Source: Rhodanobacter sp. (GTDB lineage: Bacteria > Pseudomonadota > Gammaproteobacteria > Xanthomonadales > Rhodanobacteraceae). From it: a stretch of 64,000 bases of DNA. Positions 54,494 to 64,000 of this stretch are shown piece by piece (position 1 is the first letter of the stretch; each line of letters begins with the position of its first letter). The stretch spans positions 104,381 to 168,380 of the forward strand of contig JANJTA010000007.1 in the NCBI GenBank assembly GCA_024711345.1, written 5' to 3'. The position numbers were made by a program, and so were the translations under genes. Below the pieces are notes generated by a model. The model had not been told where the DNA came from. It ran no database searches and saw only the letters and a program-made list of their open reading frames with translations.

Positions 54494-56563
54494 ATGCCCA
54501 AGTCGCTGCTGGAACAGCTGCCCGAGATCGTCGCCCGCGGACGCCAGCAGGCCGAGAAGATCCTGGAGAGCCTGGAAGGACGCCACCGGGTCAGCCTGCA
54601 GACGCGCGAGTGGGTGCTGCCGTCGAAGGACACGCGCGACAGCGACTGGATCACCGCGGCGAACCGGCAGGCGCACCTGGGCGACGAAGGCACGGCCGAC
54701 TGGACCAACCGGCTGATCTACGGCGACAACCTGCTGGCGATGGCCGCGCTGCTGGCCGGCGACGAACACACGCCCAGCCTGCGCGGCAAGGTCGACCTGA
54801 TCTACATCGACCCACCGTTCGACTCCAAGGCCGACTACCGCACCAAGGTTTCGCTGCCCGGGGTGGAGCTGGAGCAGCGGCCGACAGTAATCGAGCAGTT
54901 CGCGTATTCCGATACGTGGTCGGACGGTACGGCGTCGTATCTGGCGATGATCGTGCCGCGGCTGATTCTGATGCGAGAGCTATTGAGCGACAGCGGCTCG
55001 ATGTATGCGCATCTGGATTGGCATGTAGGGCATTACGTGAAGGTGGTGATGGATGAAGTCTTCGGCAAGGATTTTTTCACCAACGAAATCGTATGGCAAC
55101 GGACCGGCGCCCATAACGATTCCAACAGATTTGGCAACGTCCACGACATCATATTTTTTTACGGCAAAACCAATTCCCGCCCATTCTTTCAAACACACAC
55201 TCCGTACGACGAAGAATACATACAAGAGCGTTTCAGAAATGCGGAAGAAGAAACGGGCCGGCGCTATTGGCTCAATACCGCGACTGCCGCCGGACCTGGG
55301 CCTGCACGTCGCTTCAACGGAGAGCTCAGAAGCCCTCCACCGGGAACTCATTGGCGATACAGCCAAGAAACCATTGATGAACTAATCAGCTCAGGAAAGA
55401 TCGTCTTTTCAAAAACTGGAATGCCCTACGTCAAGCAATATCTCGATGAAAGTCCCGGGCGACCTGTCCAGTCAGTATGGACAGATATAAAAATGACGAA
55501 GTCCGGTGCAGAGAGGTTGAACTACGCGACACAAAAGCCCGAGGCTCTCTTGGAGCGAATCATTCGCAGCTCATGCCCAGAAGATGGGCTGGTAGCCGAC
55601 TTCAACGGCGGCTCCGGCACCACCGCCGCCGTCGCCGAAAAACTCGGCCGCCGCTGGATCACCACCGACCTCGGCAAGCCCGCCTGCATGATCATGCGCA
55701 AGCGGCTGATCGACCAGGGCGCCAAGCCGTTCCTGTACCAGGCGATCGGCGACTACCAGGTCGAGGCGGCGAAGAGTTCGCTGGGACGCAGTTTCCGCGT
55801 GGGCGATCTGTCGGGGATCGTGCTGTCGCTGTACGGCGCGTTGCCGCTGCAGCCGGAGGACAACCCGCTGCGCAATCTCGGCGCGGTGGTGTACGGCGGA
55901 AAGAAAACTCTGGTGCTGGTGGATTCGCCGAACAAGCTCACCGGCGATGCCACGCTGCGCAAGGCGATCGCCCAGCGCGAGCACCTGCTCGGCGGCTGGG
56001 ATCGGGTGGTGGTGCTGGGCTGGAACTTCGAGCCGTCGATCGGGCAGAGCATCACCGCGCTGAACGATCCGCGGCTGGAAGTGCTGGTGATCCCGCCCGA
56101 CCTGCTCGACCGCCTGCGCAAGAAGGGCGGCATCGAGAAGCTGCGCGGCCAGGTGCGTTTCTCCAGCCTGCAGTACCTCACGATCAAGCCGGTACGCCGC
56201 CAGCGCAGTGGCGACGAGGAGCAGCTGCAGGTCACGCTGGACAACTATGTGCTGCTCTCGCCCGAGGCGATCAACCTGGACGAGGACAACCGCAAGAAGC
56301 TGCTCAAGGTGGCCAACGCCGAACCGCTGGCGCTGATCGAGTACTGGGCGGTGGACCCCGACTATGACGGCGCGGTGTTCCGCTCGGTGTGGCAGGACTA
56401 CCGCGGCAACACCGCCAACGACGACGACCCGCTGCGCGTGGTGACCGCCGCGAGCTTCGGCGTGCCGCACAAGAAGGGGGAGCGGCGCGTCTGCGTGCGC
56501 GTGGTCGACGTGTTCGGTTTCGAGGCGGAAGTGGTGCAGATAGTGGCGGAGTCGAAGGCATGA
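54494..56563 (+). CDS. Type III restriction-modification methyltransferase (Mod)
   Basis: 689 residues. DPPF at 106-109 comes first and the SAM site [10 protein letters not shown] at 370-379 follows, the beta-class order of type III Mod (N6-adenine). Start [38 protein letters not shown] precedes the catalytic motif. The central part, about residues 156-366, is encoded by clearly AT-richer DNA with different codon use, exactly the target-recognition region; the flanks have normal high GC. This suggests exchange of specificity by recombination. The stop overlaps the Res start (ATGA). Longer than EcoP15I Mod (644) but similar in plan. Confidence 0.93.
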   Translation: MPKSLLEQLPEIVARGRQQAEKILESLEGRHRVSLQTREWVLPSKDTRDSDWITAANRQAHLGDEGTADWTNRLIYGDNLLAMAALLAGDEHTPSLRGKVDLIYIDPPFDSKADYRTKVSLPGVELEQRPTVIEQFAYSDTWSDGTASYLAMIVPRLILMRELLSDSGSMYAHLDWHVGHYVKVVMDEVFGKDFFTNEIVWQRTGAHNDSNRFGNVHDIIFFYGKTNSRPFFQTHTPYDEEYIQERFRNAEEETGRRYWLNTATAAGPGPARRFNGELRSPPPGTHWRYSQETIDELISSGKIVFSKTGMPYVKQYLDESPGRPVQSVWTDIKMTKSGAERLNYATQKPEALLERIIRSSCPEDGLVADFNGGSGTTAAVAEKLGRRWITTDLGKPACMIMRKRLIDQGAKPFLYQAIGDYQVEAAKSSLGRSFRVGDLSGIVLSLYGALPLQPEDNPLRNLGAVVYGGKKTLVLVDSPNKLTGDATLRKAIAQREHLLGGWDRVVVLGWNFEPSIGQSITALNDPRLEVLVIPPDLLDRLRKKGGIEKLRGQVRFSSLQYLTIKPVRRQRSGDEEQLQVTLDNYVLLSPEAINLDEDNRKKLLKVANAEPLALIEYWAVDPDYDGAVFRSVWQDYRGNTANDDDPLRVVTAASFGVPHKKGERRVCVRVVDVFGFEAEVVQIVAESKA

Positions 56564-59505
56564 GCGTCGCCGACAACCCGCTGGCGCTGGCTTCCGCCCT
56601 CACCCGGCGCACCGAACAACTCTGCATCGGCCTCGAACAGGGTATCGCCGATATCTACGAGCTGGTGACGCCGGTGACCGCCGAGCTGCTGCGCTGGTGG
56701 TTCGGCGAGGACGCGTGCCAGTCGCGCACATTCAATTTCCACCCCGGCCAGAAGCAGGCGATCCTCAACGTGATCGTGGCGCACGAAGTGCTGGCCAGTC
56801 CGAACCTGAAGGACCTGTACCAGCAGATGTGCGCCGATGCGCTGCTTGCAGGCACTCGGCTTGCCGACGTGGCGCAGGACAAGCACGGCCATCCGAAGTA
56901 CTGCCTGAAGATGGCCACCGGCACCGGCAAGACCTGGGTGCTGCAGGCGCTGCTGGTATGGCAGCTGCTGAACAAGACCGCGGCGCTGGACGAGGGCCGC
57001 GACGACCCGCGCTTCACCCGTCGCTTCCTGATCGTGGCGCCGGGGCTGATCGTGTACGAGCGGCTGCTCGATGCCTTCCTAGGCAAGGAGAACGAGAACA
57101 AGAGCCGGGACTTCGCCAGCTCCGACATCGCCAGCTACGCCGAGCTGTTTGCGCCGCCGGCGCGGCGCGAGCGCATCGCGCAGTTCGTGCGCGGCAACGT
57201 CTGCCAGAAGCAGGAAATCGGCCTGAAGGCCACCGGCAACGGCATGATCGCGATCACCAACTGGCACCTGCTCAGCGAGGCCGAAGAGGAGGCGGAGCAG
57301 GACGAAGCCGAACGGGTCGACACGCCCGGCATGGTCGCCGATGCGGCGCGTGTGGCCTACGACGTGCTGCCGCTGACGCCCGGCCGCGCCGCCGGCAACA
57401 GCCTCGACGTGCTGGACCGGCGCTGGGCACGCGGCAACGTGCTCTCCTACCTCGCCGACCTGCCCGACCTGATGGTGTTCAACGACGAGGCGCACCACAT
57501 CCACGAGTTGAAGTCGGGCGGCGAGGCCAGCGAGGTCGAGTGGCAGAAGAGCCTGTCGATCATCGCCGCGGGCAAGGGCCGCCGCTTCGTGCAGATGGAT
57601 TTTTCCGCCACGCCGTACAACGACGTCGGCAGCGGCAAGAAGAAGGCGAAGGTCTACTTCCCGCACATCGTGGTCGATTTCGACCTGAAGGCGGCGATGC
57701 GGCTGGGCCTGGTGAAGTCGCTGGTGCTGGACAAGCGCAAGGAGCTCGGCGCGTTGCCGCTGGAGTTCAAGGCCGAGCGCGATGCCGGCGGCAACGTGGC
57801 GCTCTCCGAAGGCCAGCGCGTGATGCTGCGCGCCGGACTGCAGAAGCTGCGCAAGCTGGAGGCGGATTTCGCCCGGCTCGACGCCGCGCGCCATCCGAAG
57901 ATGCTGGTGGTGTGCGAGGACACCACGGTGTCGCCGCTGGTGGCACAGTTCCTGCGCGACGAGGGACTGCACGACGACGACGTGCTCACCGTCAATTCCG
58001 GCAAGAAAGCCGAGCTCGGCGAGAAGCAGTGGGCGCCGTTGCGCCAGCGCCTGTTCAACGTGGACCGGCATGCGCAACCGCGGGTGATCGTCAGCGTGCT
58101 GATGCTGCGCGAGGGTTTCGACGTCAACAACATCTGCGTGATCGTGCCGCTGCGATCCAGCCAGGCGCAGATCCTGCTGGAGCAGACCATCGGCCGCGGC
58201 CTGCGCCTGATGTGGCGCGACCCGGAATACGCCGACATCAAGCGCGAGAATCGCGAGCGGATCAACCGGGGCGAAGAGCCCGGTTCGCTGATCGACATCC
58301 TGTCGATCGTCGAGCATCCGGCCTTCCAGAGCTTCTACGACGAGCTGATGCGCGAAGGGCTGGTCGGCAGCACCGGCGACGACGACGAGGGCAGCAGCAC
58401 CGGCGACCTGATCGCCGCCGAGCTGCGCGAGGATTACGAGAAGTACGACTTCGCCATCCCGTTCATCCTGCGCGAGGCCGAGGAGAACGTCGAGCACCTG
58501 CCGATCGATGTCACCGCGCTGGCGCCGTTCAACGCGATGAGCCGCGCAAAGCTGGCCGAGCTGCTGGGCAAGGGCGACACCTTCACCTCGCAGGACCTGC
58601 AGAGCAGCACGCTGTTCGGCGACTACCGCGTCAATGGCGTGGCGATGGACGTCAGCGGCTACAACGAGCTGCTGTCACGGCTGACCCGGCGGGTCGCCCA
58701 GGCACTGAACCATGCCCTGCCCAGGGGCAACAGGATCGCCCCGCACCTGGATCGCCCGTATCTGCAGATGAATACCGCCGCGCTGGCCACGGCGCTGGAC
58801 GACTACATCCGCGAACGGCTGTTCGAGGAAACGTTCGAACCGTTCGAAGACGAAGGCTGGCGGCTTTTGCTGCTGCAGCCGGTGCTCGACCACATCGTGA
58901 AGATCTTCGGCCTGGCGCTGGTGCGCGCCGAGGAGCACACCGTCAGCGGCAACACCGAGGTGCGCCACCGTCGTCTTTCGGAAGTAACGAAGCTGATGGT
59001 GCGCGAAAGCGCTTCGCTGGAAGTGGGCAAGTGCATCTACACGCGCCTGCCGTACCCGACCCGCAGCGGCGGGCTGGAGCGCGCCTTCATCGAATGGGCG
59101 CAGGCCGACGCCGGCATCGAGGCGTTCTGCAAGATCAGCGAGAACCGCCACGACTTCGCGCGGCTGCGCTACATCAAGGATGACGGCCTGCCCGCGTTCT
59201 ACATCCCCGACTTCCTGGTGCGCACGGCCGACGCCATCTACCTGGTCGAGACCAAGGCGCAGCAGCAGGTCGGCCACCCGAACGTGCAGCGCAAGCTGAA
59301 GGCGGCCACCACCTGGTGCGAGCGGATCAATGCGCTGGAGCCGGAGCAGCGCGGCGGGCGCATGTGGCATTACGCGCTGGTAGGCGAGTCGCTGTTCCAC
59401 GACTGGCGGCAGAAGGGCGCCCGCCTGGGCGAGTTGCTGGCGTTCTCGCGGGCTCGCGCGGCGCCCACGGCGCAGTCGCAGGGCGGTCTGTCCCTGGACA
59501 ACTAA
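56560..59505 (+). CDS. Type III restriction enzyme (Res) helicase-nuclease
   Basis: 981 residues from ATG 56560, overlapping Mod; size equals EcoP1I/EcoP15I Res (about 970). SF2 motifs: TGTGKT at 120-125, DEAH at 309-312, [20 protein letters not shown] and [10 protein letters not shown]-terminal nuclease PD-(D/E)xK: PDFLV (Asp884), VETKA (Glu897, Lys899). All catalytic parts are intact and the system looks active. It works with Mod as a complex, moving on DNA after ATP use and cutting 25-27 bases away in known type III enzymes. Confidence 0.95.
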   Translation: MSVADNPLALASALTRRTEQLCIGLEQGIADIYELVTPVTAELLRWWFGEDACQSRTFNFHPGQKQAILNVIVAHEVLASPNLKDLYQQMCADALLAGTRLADVAQDKHGHPKYCLKMATGTGKTWVLQALLVWQLLNKTAALDEGRDDPRFTRRFLIVAPGLIVYERLLDAFLGKENENKSRDFASSDIASYAELFAPPARRERIAQFVRGNVCQKQEIGLKATGNGMIAITNWHLLSEAEEEAEQDEAERVDTPGMVADAARVAYDVLPLTPGRAAGNSLDVLDRRWARGNVLSYLADLPDLMVFNDEAHHIHELKSGGEASEVEWQKSLSIIAAGKGRRFVQMDFSATPYNDVGSGKKKAKVYFPHIVVDFDLKAAMRLGLVKSLVLDKRKELGALPLEFKAERDAGGNVALSEGQRVMLRAGLQKLRKLEADFARLDAARHPKMLVVCEDTTVSPLVAQFLRDEGLHDDDVLTVNSGKKAELGEKQWAPLRQRLFNVDRHAQPRVIVSVLMLREGFDVNNICVIVPLRSSQAQILLEQTIGRGLRLMWRDPEYADIKRENRERINRGEEPGSLIDILSIVEHPAFQSFYDELMREGLVGSTGDDDEGSSTGDLIAAELREDYEKYDFAIPFILREAEENVEHLPIDVTALAPFNAMSRAKLAELLGKGDTFTSQDLQSSTLFGDYRVNGVAMDVSGYNELLSRLTRRVAQALNHALPRGNRIAPHLDRPYLQMNTAALATALDDYIRERLFEETFEPFEDEGWRLLLLQPVLDHIVKIFGLALVRAEEHTVSGNTEVRHRRLSEVTKLMVRESASLEVGKCIYTRLPYPTRSGGLERAFIEWAQADAGIEAFCKISENRHDFARLRYIKDDGLPAFYIPDFLVRTADAIYLVETKAQQQVGHPNVQRKLKAATTWCERINALEPEQRGGRMWHYALVGESLFHDWRQKGARLGELLAFSRARAAPTAQSQGGLSLDN

Positions 59506-59537
59506 GTTCATCCCCACCCTGGAGTGCGACGCGTCCC

Positions 59538-59638
59538 GCAGGAGCCCGCTCGCGGGCGATGCTTTTCGAATCCCGGTTTTCGACAAACGAACGTCTGGTC
59601 ATCCCGGCCAAGAGCATCGCCCGCGAGCGGACTCCTAC
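59538..59638. repeat. Pair of inverted REP elements
   Basis: GCAGGAGCCCGCTCGCGGGC GATGCT (59538-59563) and its reverse-complement copy GAGCATCGCCCGCGAGCGGA CTCCTAC (59612-59638), 48 bases apart. Same family as the other REPs. It occupies the 242-base gap between the type III Res gene and the APC permease. Confidence 0.88.
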
Positions 59639-59747
59639 CAGCGGAGGCGTGCCGGGTCGCGACTTCCGCAGGGGTGACACGGGACGGTCAGTTCTGCAAC
59701 CATCGGCCCCTTTCGGGGATGCGCGGCACGCGCTTTGAGGAGTTTCC

Positions 59748-61412
59748 ATGTCATCCAGCAGCTCGATCCGCCGCGACGTCGGCCCGTTCGCCCTGATGCT
59801 TACCGGTCTGGGCTCGATCATCGGCTCGGGCTGGTTGTTCGGCGCCTGGCGCGCGGCGCAGATCGCCGGCCCCGGCGCGATCTGGGCGTGGGTGATCGGC
59901 GCGGTGGTGATCATGGCGATCGCGCTGACCTACGCCGAGCTGGGCGCGATGTTCCCCGAGTCCGGCGGCATGGTGCGCTACGGCCACTACTCGCACGGCT
60001 CGCTGGTGGGCTTCATCGCGGCGTGGGCGAACTGGATCGCGATCGTCTCGGTGATCTCGGTGGAGGCGGAAGCCTCGGCGCAGTACATGTCCTCGTGGAA
60101 ATGGGACTGGGCGAAGGACCTCTACCATCAGGCGCCCGGCGGCCACGGCGAGCTGAGCACGCTCGGCCTGACCATCGCCGCGGCGCTGGTGATCGTGTAC
60201 TTCCTGCTGAACTTCTGGAGCGTGAAGCTGTTCGCGCGCTCGAACACCGCGATCACCCTGTTCAAGCTGGTGATCCCCGCGCTCACCGCGGTGCTGCTGA
60301 TGATGAGCGGCTTCCATCCGGAGAACTTCAGCGTCGGCATCCACGGCGAGGCGCACTCGACCGACTTCGCCTCGGTACTCACCGCGGTGGCGATCGCCGG
60401 CATCGTGTTCAGCTTCAACGGCTTCCAGAGCCCGGTGAACCTCGCCGGCGAGGCGCGCAACCCCGGCAAGAGCATCCCGTTCGCGATCGTCTGCTCGATC
60501 GCGCTGGCCACCGTGATCTACGTGCTGCTGCAGGTGTCGTTCATCGGCGCGGTGCCGCGCGAGATGCTGGCCAACGTGGGCTGGCACGGCATCAACTTCA
60601 GCTCGCCGTTCGCCGACCTGGCGATCATCCTCGGCCTGCAGTGGCTGGCCACGCTGCTGTTCATCGACGCGGTGATCAGCCCCAGCGGCACCGGCATGAC
60701 CTACACCGCCACCACCGCGCGCATGCTCTACGGCATGGAGCGCAACGGCACGCTGCCGGCGATCCTCGGCCGCGTGCACCCGAAGTGGGGCGTGCCGCGC
60801 CCGGCGATGTGGGTGAATCTGGTGGTGTCGTTCCTGTTCCTGTTCTTCTTCCGCGGCTGGGGCACGCTGGCGGCGGTGATCTCGGTAGCCACCATCATCT
60901 CCTACCTCACCGGCCCGGTCAGCGTGATGACCCTGCGCCGCACCGCGCCGGGCCTGCACCGCCCGCTGCGCCTGGCCGGCCTGCCGCTGCTGGCCGGTGT
61001 CGCCTTCGTGATGTCCACCGAATTGCTGTACTGGGCCAAGTGGCCGCTGACCGGCGAGATCATCCTGCTGATGGTGGTGGCGCTGCCGGTGTACTTCTAC
61101 TACCAGGCCAAGGCCGGCTGGCACGACTTCGGCCGCCAGATGAAGGGTGCCTGGTGGCTGATCGCCTACCTGCCGACGATCGCCTTCGTGTCCTGGGCCG
61201 GCAGCACCACCTTCGGCGGCAAGGGTTACCTGCCCTACGGCTGGGACCTCGTGGTGGTCGGCGTGATCGGGCTGGTGTTCTACCTGTGGGGCGTGCGCTC
61301 GGGCTGGCGCACGCCGTCGGTGGAAGCGGCCGAGCTGGAAGCGGGCGCGCACCCGGACGCGCCGCTGGTGCCGCCGGACGAGGAGACCGCTGAGCGCATC
61401 ACCGGGCGTTGA
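59748..61412 (+). CDS. APC family amino-acid permease
   Basis: 554 residues, start ATG 59748 with GAGGAG at the ideal distance. Twelve or more membrane segments. DVGPFALMLTGLGSIIGSGWLFG is the conserved APC TM1 loop, and FSFNGFQSPVNLAGEARNPGKSIP is TM6-7. Closest in look to aspartate/amino acid:proton symporters (YveA/AspT-like group, over 500 residues). Substrate not seen. Convergent with the NCS2-like gene, with a terminator between them. Confidence 0.9.
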   Translation: MSSSSSIRRDVGPFALMLTGLGSIIGSGWLFGAWRAAQIAGPGAIWAWVIGAVVIMAIALTYAELGAMFPESGGMVRYGHYSHGSLVGFIAAWANWIAIVSVISVEAEASAQYMSSWKWDWAKDLYHQAPGGHGELSTLGLTIAAALVIVYFLLNFWSVKLFARSNTAITLFKLVIPALTAVLLMMSGFHPENFSVGIHGEAHSTDFASVLTAVAIAGIVFSFNGFQSPVNLAGEARNPGKSIPFAIVCSIALATVIYVLLQVSFIGAVPREMLANVGWHGINFSSPFADLAIILGLQWLATLLFIDAVISPSGTGMTYTATTARMLYGMERNGTLPAILGRVHPKWGVPRPAMWVNLVVSFLFLFFFRGWGTLAAVISVATIISYLTGPVSVMTLRRTAPGLHRPLRLAGLPLLAGVAFVMSTELLYWAKWPLTGEIILLMVVALPVYFYYQAKAGWHDFGRQMKGAWWLIAYLPTIAFVSWAGSTTFGGKGYLPYGWDLVVVGVIGLVFYLWGVRSGWRTPSVEAAELEAGAHPDAPLVPPDEETAERITGR

Positions 61413-61433
61413 GCCGTCGGCGCCGATGCCATG

Positions 61434-61462
61434 AAACGCGCGGCGACGAGCCGCGCGTTTTT
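61434..61462 (+). terminator. Rho-independent terminator of the permease gene
   Basis: Stem AAACGCGCGGC / GCCGCGCGTTT with a 5-base loop GACGA, followed by TTG and TTTT. It ends the APC gene and lies just beyond the end of the opposing NCS2-like gene, so it may serve both. Confidence 0.9.
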
Positions 61463-61466
61463 GTTT

Positions 61467-63053
61467 TCAGCCAACGGCCGCCCGCTCGCGGCTACCCAGC
61501 GACAGCAGCACCAGCACGATCGCCAGCACCGCGTAGGCCCCGGCAAACTGCCACACGATGCCGCGCGAGACGGCATCGAGCAGCCACGGCAGATAGATGC
61601 CGCCGGACGGCTCGACCGAGTGGATCACGCCGAACAGACTGAGCGCGCCGCCCAGCAGCAGGATCAGCGCGGCGCGCCGCGGGCGATGGTCGATCAGCGC
61701 CACCACGAAACTGGCCCAGACCATCGCGGTGATGATGAAGCCGTTGCCCAGCACGGTGATCACCGCCAGCTCGGAGATGCCGTGCGTGCCGTCGTTGAAC
61801 AGCTGCGCGAAATGCCCGGGTGAAACGTAGGCCGGATCGCTCAGCTTGATGGTGAGCATCCGCGCGATCGCCGGGAAGAAACTGAACACCACCGCCGCCG
61901 CGTAGCGCAGCGGCGTCGCCTCGAACGCCTGCACGGTGATGCCGATGGCCACGAACACCAGGATCGGCGCCAGCACCGGCAGCGGCAGCAGCTCGACCAG
62001 GTTGGACAGGTAGCCGAACACGCCGCCCAGCCCGACCACGATGCCGGTGAGCAACGTGTAGCCGCTGCGCGCGCCCATCGCCTTGTACGAGGGCTGGCCG
62101 ATGTACGGCGTGGTCTGCGCCACGCCGCCGCAGAAGCCGGCCGCCAGCGTGGCCAGCGCCTCGACCAGCAGGATGTCGCGGGTGGAATAGTCGTCGCCGG
62201 CGGCACGCGCGCTCTCGGTGACGTTGATGCCGCCGACCACCATCAGCAGGCCGAACGGCAGGATCAGCGGCAGGTACGGCACGACGTAGGCGAGCCCGTC
62301 GACCCATTGCAGCGTCGGCCACGGCAGCGCGAAGCGCCATTGCCATGGCGCCGGTGCGTGGTAGCCCGTGCCCAGCCAGCCCAAGGGACCGAGCCCGTAA
62401 TACAGCAGCGCGCCGAGCACGAACGCCACCAGCACGCCGGGCAGGCCGAACGGCATGCGCGCGTGCGCGACCAGTGCGTACAGCACCACGCCGAGCCCGG
62501 CGAAACCCACCACCGGCAGCTTGAGGATCTCCACCAGCGGCAGGAAACCCATCAGCACCAGCGCGATGCCGGCGATCGAACCGAGCAGGCCGGCGCGCGG
62601 CACGTGCCGCTGCACCATCGCGCCGAAGAACGACAGCACGAACTTCAGCACGCCCATCACCACCAGCGCGGCCATGCCCAGCTGCCAGGTGGCGATCGCC
62701 GCGGCATGTGCGTCCATGCCGCCCTGTTTGAAGCCGAGGAAGGCCGGGCCGAGCACCAGCAACGCCATGCCGATGCTGGTCGGCGCATCCAGCCCCAGCG
62801 GCATCGCGGTGACGTCGTCACTGCCGCGGCGCCGGGCCAGCCGGCGCGCCATCGCGGTATAGGCGAGGTTGCCCAGCAGCACGCCCAGCGCGGTGCCGGG
62901 AAACATGTGCAGGAACACGATGTCCGCGGGAAAGCCGAACAGCCCGATCAGCGCCGCGGCGAGGAAGCCCATGATGGACAGGTTGTCCACCAGCAGGCCG
63001 AGAAAACCGTTGAGGTCGCCGGGGGCGAACCAGCGATGGGTCGGGAGGTTCAT
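61467..63053 (-). CDS. NCS2-like xanthine/uracil/hypoxanthine permease homologue
   Basis: 528 residues from ATG 63053 (GGAGGTT upstream on the minus strand is poor). About 12-14 membrane segments. [28 protein letters not shown] at the start; [36 protein letters not shown] near 270-305 is the region that in NCS2/AzgA-type carriers holds the substrate site. Slightly longer than typical NCS2. Likely proton-coupled uptake of a purine or related solute. Divergent from the YceI gene with a 242-base gap. Confidence 0.8.
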   Translation of the reverse strand: MNLPTHRWFAPGDLNGFLGLLVDNLSIMGFLAAALIGLFGFPADIVFLHMFPGTALGVLLGNLAYTAMARRLARRRGSDDVTAMPLGLDAPTSIGMALLVLGPAFLGFKQGGMDAHAAAIATWQLGMAALVVMGVLKFVLSFFGAMVQRHVPRAGLLGSIAGIALVLMGFLPLVEILKLPVVGFAGLGVVLYALVAHARMPFGLPGVLVAFVLGALLYYGLGPLGWLGTGYHAPAPWQWRFALPWPTLQWVDGLAYVVPYLPLILPFGLLMVVGGINVTESARAAGDDYSTRDILLVEALATLAAGFCGGVAQTTPYIGQPSYKAMGARSGYTLLTGIVVGLGGVFGYLSNLVELLPLPVLAPILVFVAIGITVQAFEATPLRYAAAVVFSFFPAIARMLTIKLSDPAYVSPGHFAQLFNDGTHGISELAVITVLGNGFIITAMVWASFVVALIDHRPRRAALILLLGGALSLFGVIHSVEPSGGIYLPWLLDAVSRGIVWQFAGAYAVLAIVLVLLSLGSRERAAVG

Positions 63054-63295
63054 GCGCGAGGCTCGCAGGGGTGGATGGCGCAGCCGCCGGGCAGGCATGC
63101 CGGCGCGGCCGGCGAACGGGAATGCATCGTGTCGAGTTCCTCTGCACCGGGAATCCGGATGCGCCGCAGTATTGGCGGCAACCGCCCGGCGGCGCAATGC
63201 GGGAACATGACGATCGCCGGAGACCGCCTTGTCGAAATCCCGGCGCCTGGTTCGTCGCTCCCGCAAACGCCCCACGCCACCCAAGGAAGCCACCG

Positions 63296-63904
63296 ATGTC
63301 CTCCATCACCCGCGCCAGCCTCCACGCCCTCGCCCTGCTTGCCCTGTTCCCGCTGGCCCACGCCGGCGCCGCCCATGCCACCGAGGTGAAGTACCAGCTG
63401 GACCCCGACCACACCTACCCCAGCTTCGAGGCCGACCACCTCGGCGGCCTGTCGGTGTGGCGCGGCAAGTTCAACCACAGCCGCGGCACGGTGACGCTGG
63501 ACAAGGCCGCCGGCACCGGCACGGTGAAGGTCGTGGTGGACATGACCAGCGCCGACTTCGGCCAGGACCAGCTCAACGAGAAGGCGCAGGGCGCGGAACT
63601 GTTCGACACCGTGCAGTATCCGCAGGCCGTCTACGCGGGCCGCCTCGCCGGCTTCGTCGACGGCAAGCCGACCCGCGTGGACGGCACGCTCACCCTGCAC
63701 GGCGTGACGCGCCCGCTGACGCTGAAGATCGACAGCTTCAAGTGCATGCCGCACCCGCTGCTGAAGCGCGAACTGTGCGGCGCCGACGCGCTGGCCACGT
63801 TCCAGCGCGACGCCTTCGGCATGGACGCCGGCAAGGCCTACGGCTTCGACATGACGGTGACGCTGCGCATCCAGGTCGAGGCGATCGCGGTGCCCGCCGC
63901 CTGA
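63296..63904 (+). CDS. YceI family periplasmic protein
   Basis: 202 residues from ATG 63296 with AAGGAAG upstream. Signal peptide with cleavage near GAAHATEV (about residue 29). YceI body: [101 protein letters not shown]. Two Cys in the [12 protein letters not shown] loop may form a disulphide, seen in polyisoprenoid-binding subgroups. Third YceI gene of the window, alone here, next to a permease. Confidence 0.92.
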   Translation: MSSITRASLHALALLALFPLAHAGAAHATEVKYQLDPDHTYPSFEADHLGGLSVWRGKFNHSRGTVTLDKAAGTGTVKVVVDMTSADFGQDQLNEKAQGAELFDTVQYPQAVYAGRLAGFVDGKPTRVDGTLTLHGVTRPLTLKIDSFKCMPHPLLKRELCGADALATFQRDAFGMDAGKAYGFDMTVTLRIQVEAIAVPAA

Positions 63905-63912
63905 GCGTCAGG

Positions 63913-64000
63913 CCGTAGGTTGGGGTGGGGGCAGCGAACCCCCACGGTAACCGCCCGCGCGCGTTGGGTTGGGGGTGGGGGGGGGCACCCCCAACCACCG
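63913..64000. repeat. G-tract inverted repeats at window end
   Basis: GTAGGTTGGGG and AACCCCCACGG (63915-63946) can pair, and GGTTGGGGGTG / CACCCCCAACC (63967-63998) form an 11-bp inverted repeat with a run of nine G near the middle. Such 'GTAGGTTGGG...CCCAAC' palindromes are scattered repeats in many proteobacteria. G-runs could also form G-quadruplexes. Continues beyond the window. Confidence 0.55.

Overview
The window is high-GC DNA coding densely on both strands. Its gene set (fused L-serine deaminase SdaA, SSB ending in DDDIPF, YceI/cytochrome b561 operon, TonB-dependent receptors, GH92 mannosidase locus, many short REP-like palindromes) suggests a gammaproteobacterium of the Xanthomonadales, most likely Rhodanobacteraceae (Rhodanobacter, Dyella or Luteibacter type). 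This placement is inference from gene content and style; no rRNA or tRNA gene was found.

Layout. 0-8.5 kb: the end of a membrane sensor gene, then a mannoside-use locus: secreted GH92 alpha-mannosidase, FucP-type sugar permease, PfkB fructokinase, AGE-family isomerase, then a secreted M1 peptidase. The enzymes fit mannose -> fructose -> fructose-6-phosphate. 8.5-14.2 kb: one giant gene joining an M48-like metallopeptidase, a TerB-like region, a DUF4011-like region, an SF1 helicase and a Vsr/MTES-like nuclease end. 14.5-18.7 kb: a TonB-dependent receptor and a DUF2231/sorbosone-dehydrogenase-like lipoprotein pair. 19.1-26.0 kb: a four-gene minus-strand signalling set (TonB-dependent receptor, YfiR-like protein, CHASE8-type hybrid kinase with Hpt, REC-EAL regulator) that should link an outer-membrane signal to c-di-GMP breakdown.

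26.4-44.5 kb: a genomic island with visibly lower GC, inserted at the 3' end of ssb. At its ssb end are three overlapping tyrosine-recombinase genes plus a small coiled-coil gene, an arrangement like Tn554/recombinase-in-trio elements. Its cargo is a Mod/Res restriction-modification system with a C-protein-like regulator, and a tightly coupled pair: a kinase-like/SF1-helicase fusion and a winged-helix/phospholipase-D-fold nuclease. Small unknown genes fill the rest. A hairpin plus a 40-base motif, related to the ssb 3' end and terminator, occurs three times (about 18.76, 26.37 and 44.41 kb). This marks the island ends and suggests that the 18.8-26.4 kb block may be an older insertion at the same site.

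44.5-64 kb: ssb, a DedA-rhodanese fusion, an MFS exporter, ispB, the YceI-b561-YceI operon, a dynamin/Era-like GTPase, a glutaredoxin-like protein, sdaA, a second (type III) Mod/Res pair with its own XRE regulator and a direct-repeat operator, an APC amino-acid permease, an NCS2-like permease and a third YceI protein. REP palindromes occupy several intergenic gaps here.

The best candidates for something undescribed are the kinase-like helicase + PLD pair, the peptidase-helicase-nuclease giant, and the repeated use of the ssb 3' end as an insertion site.
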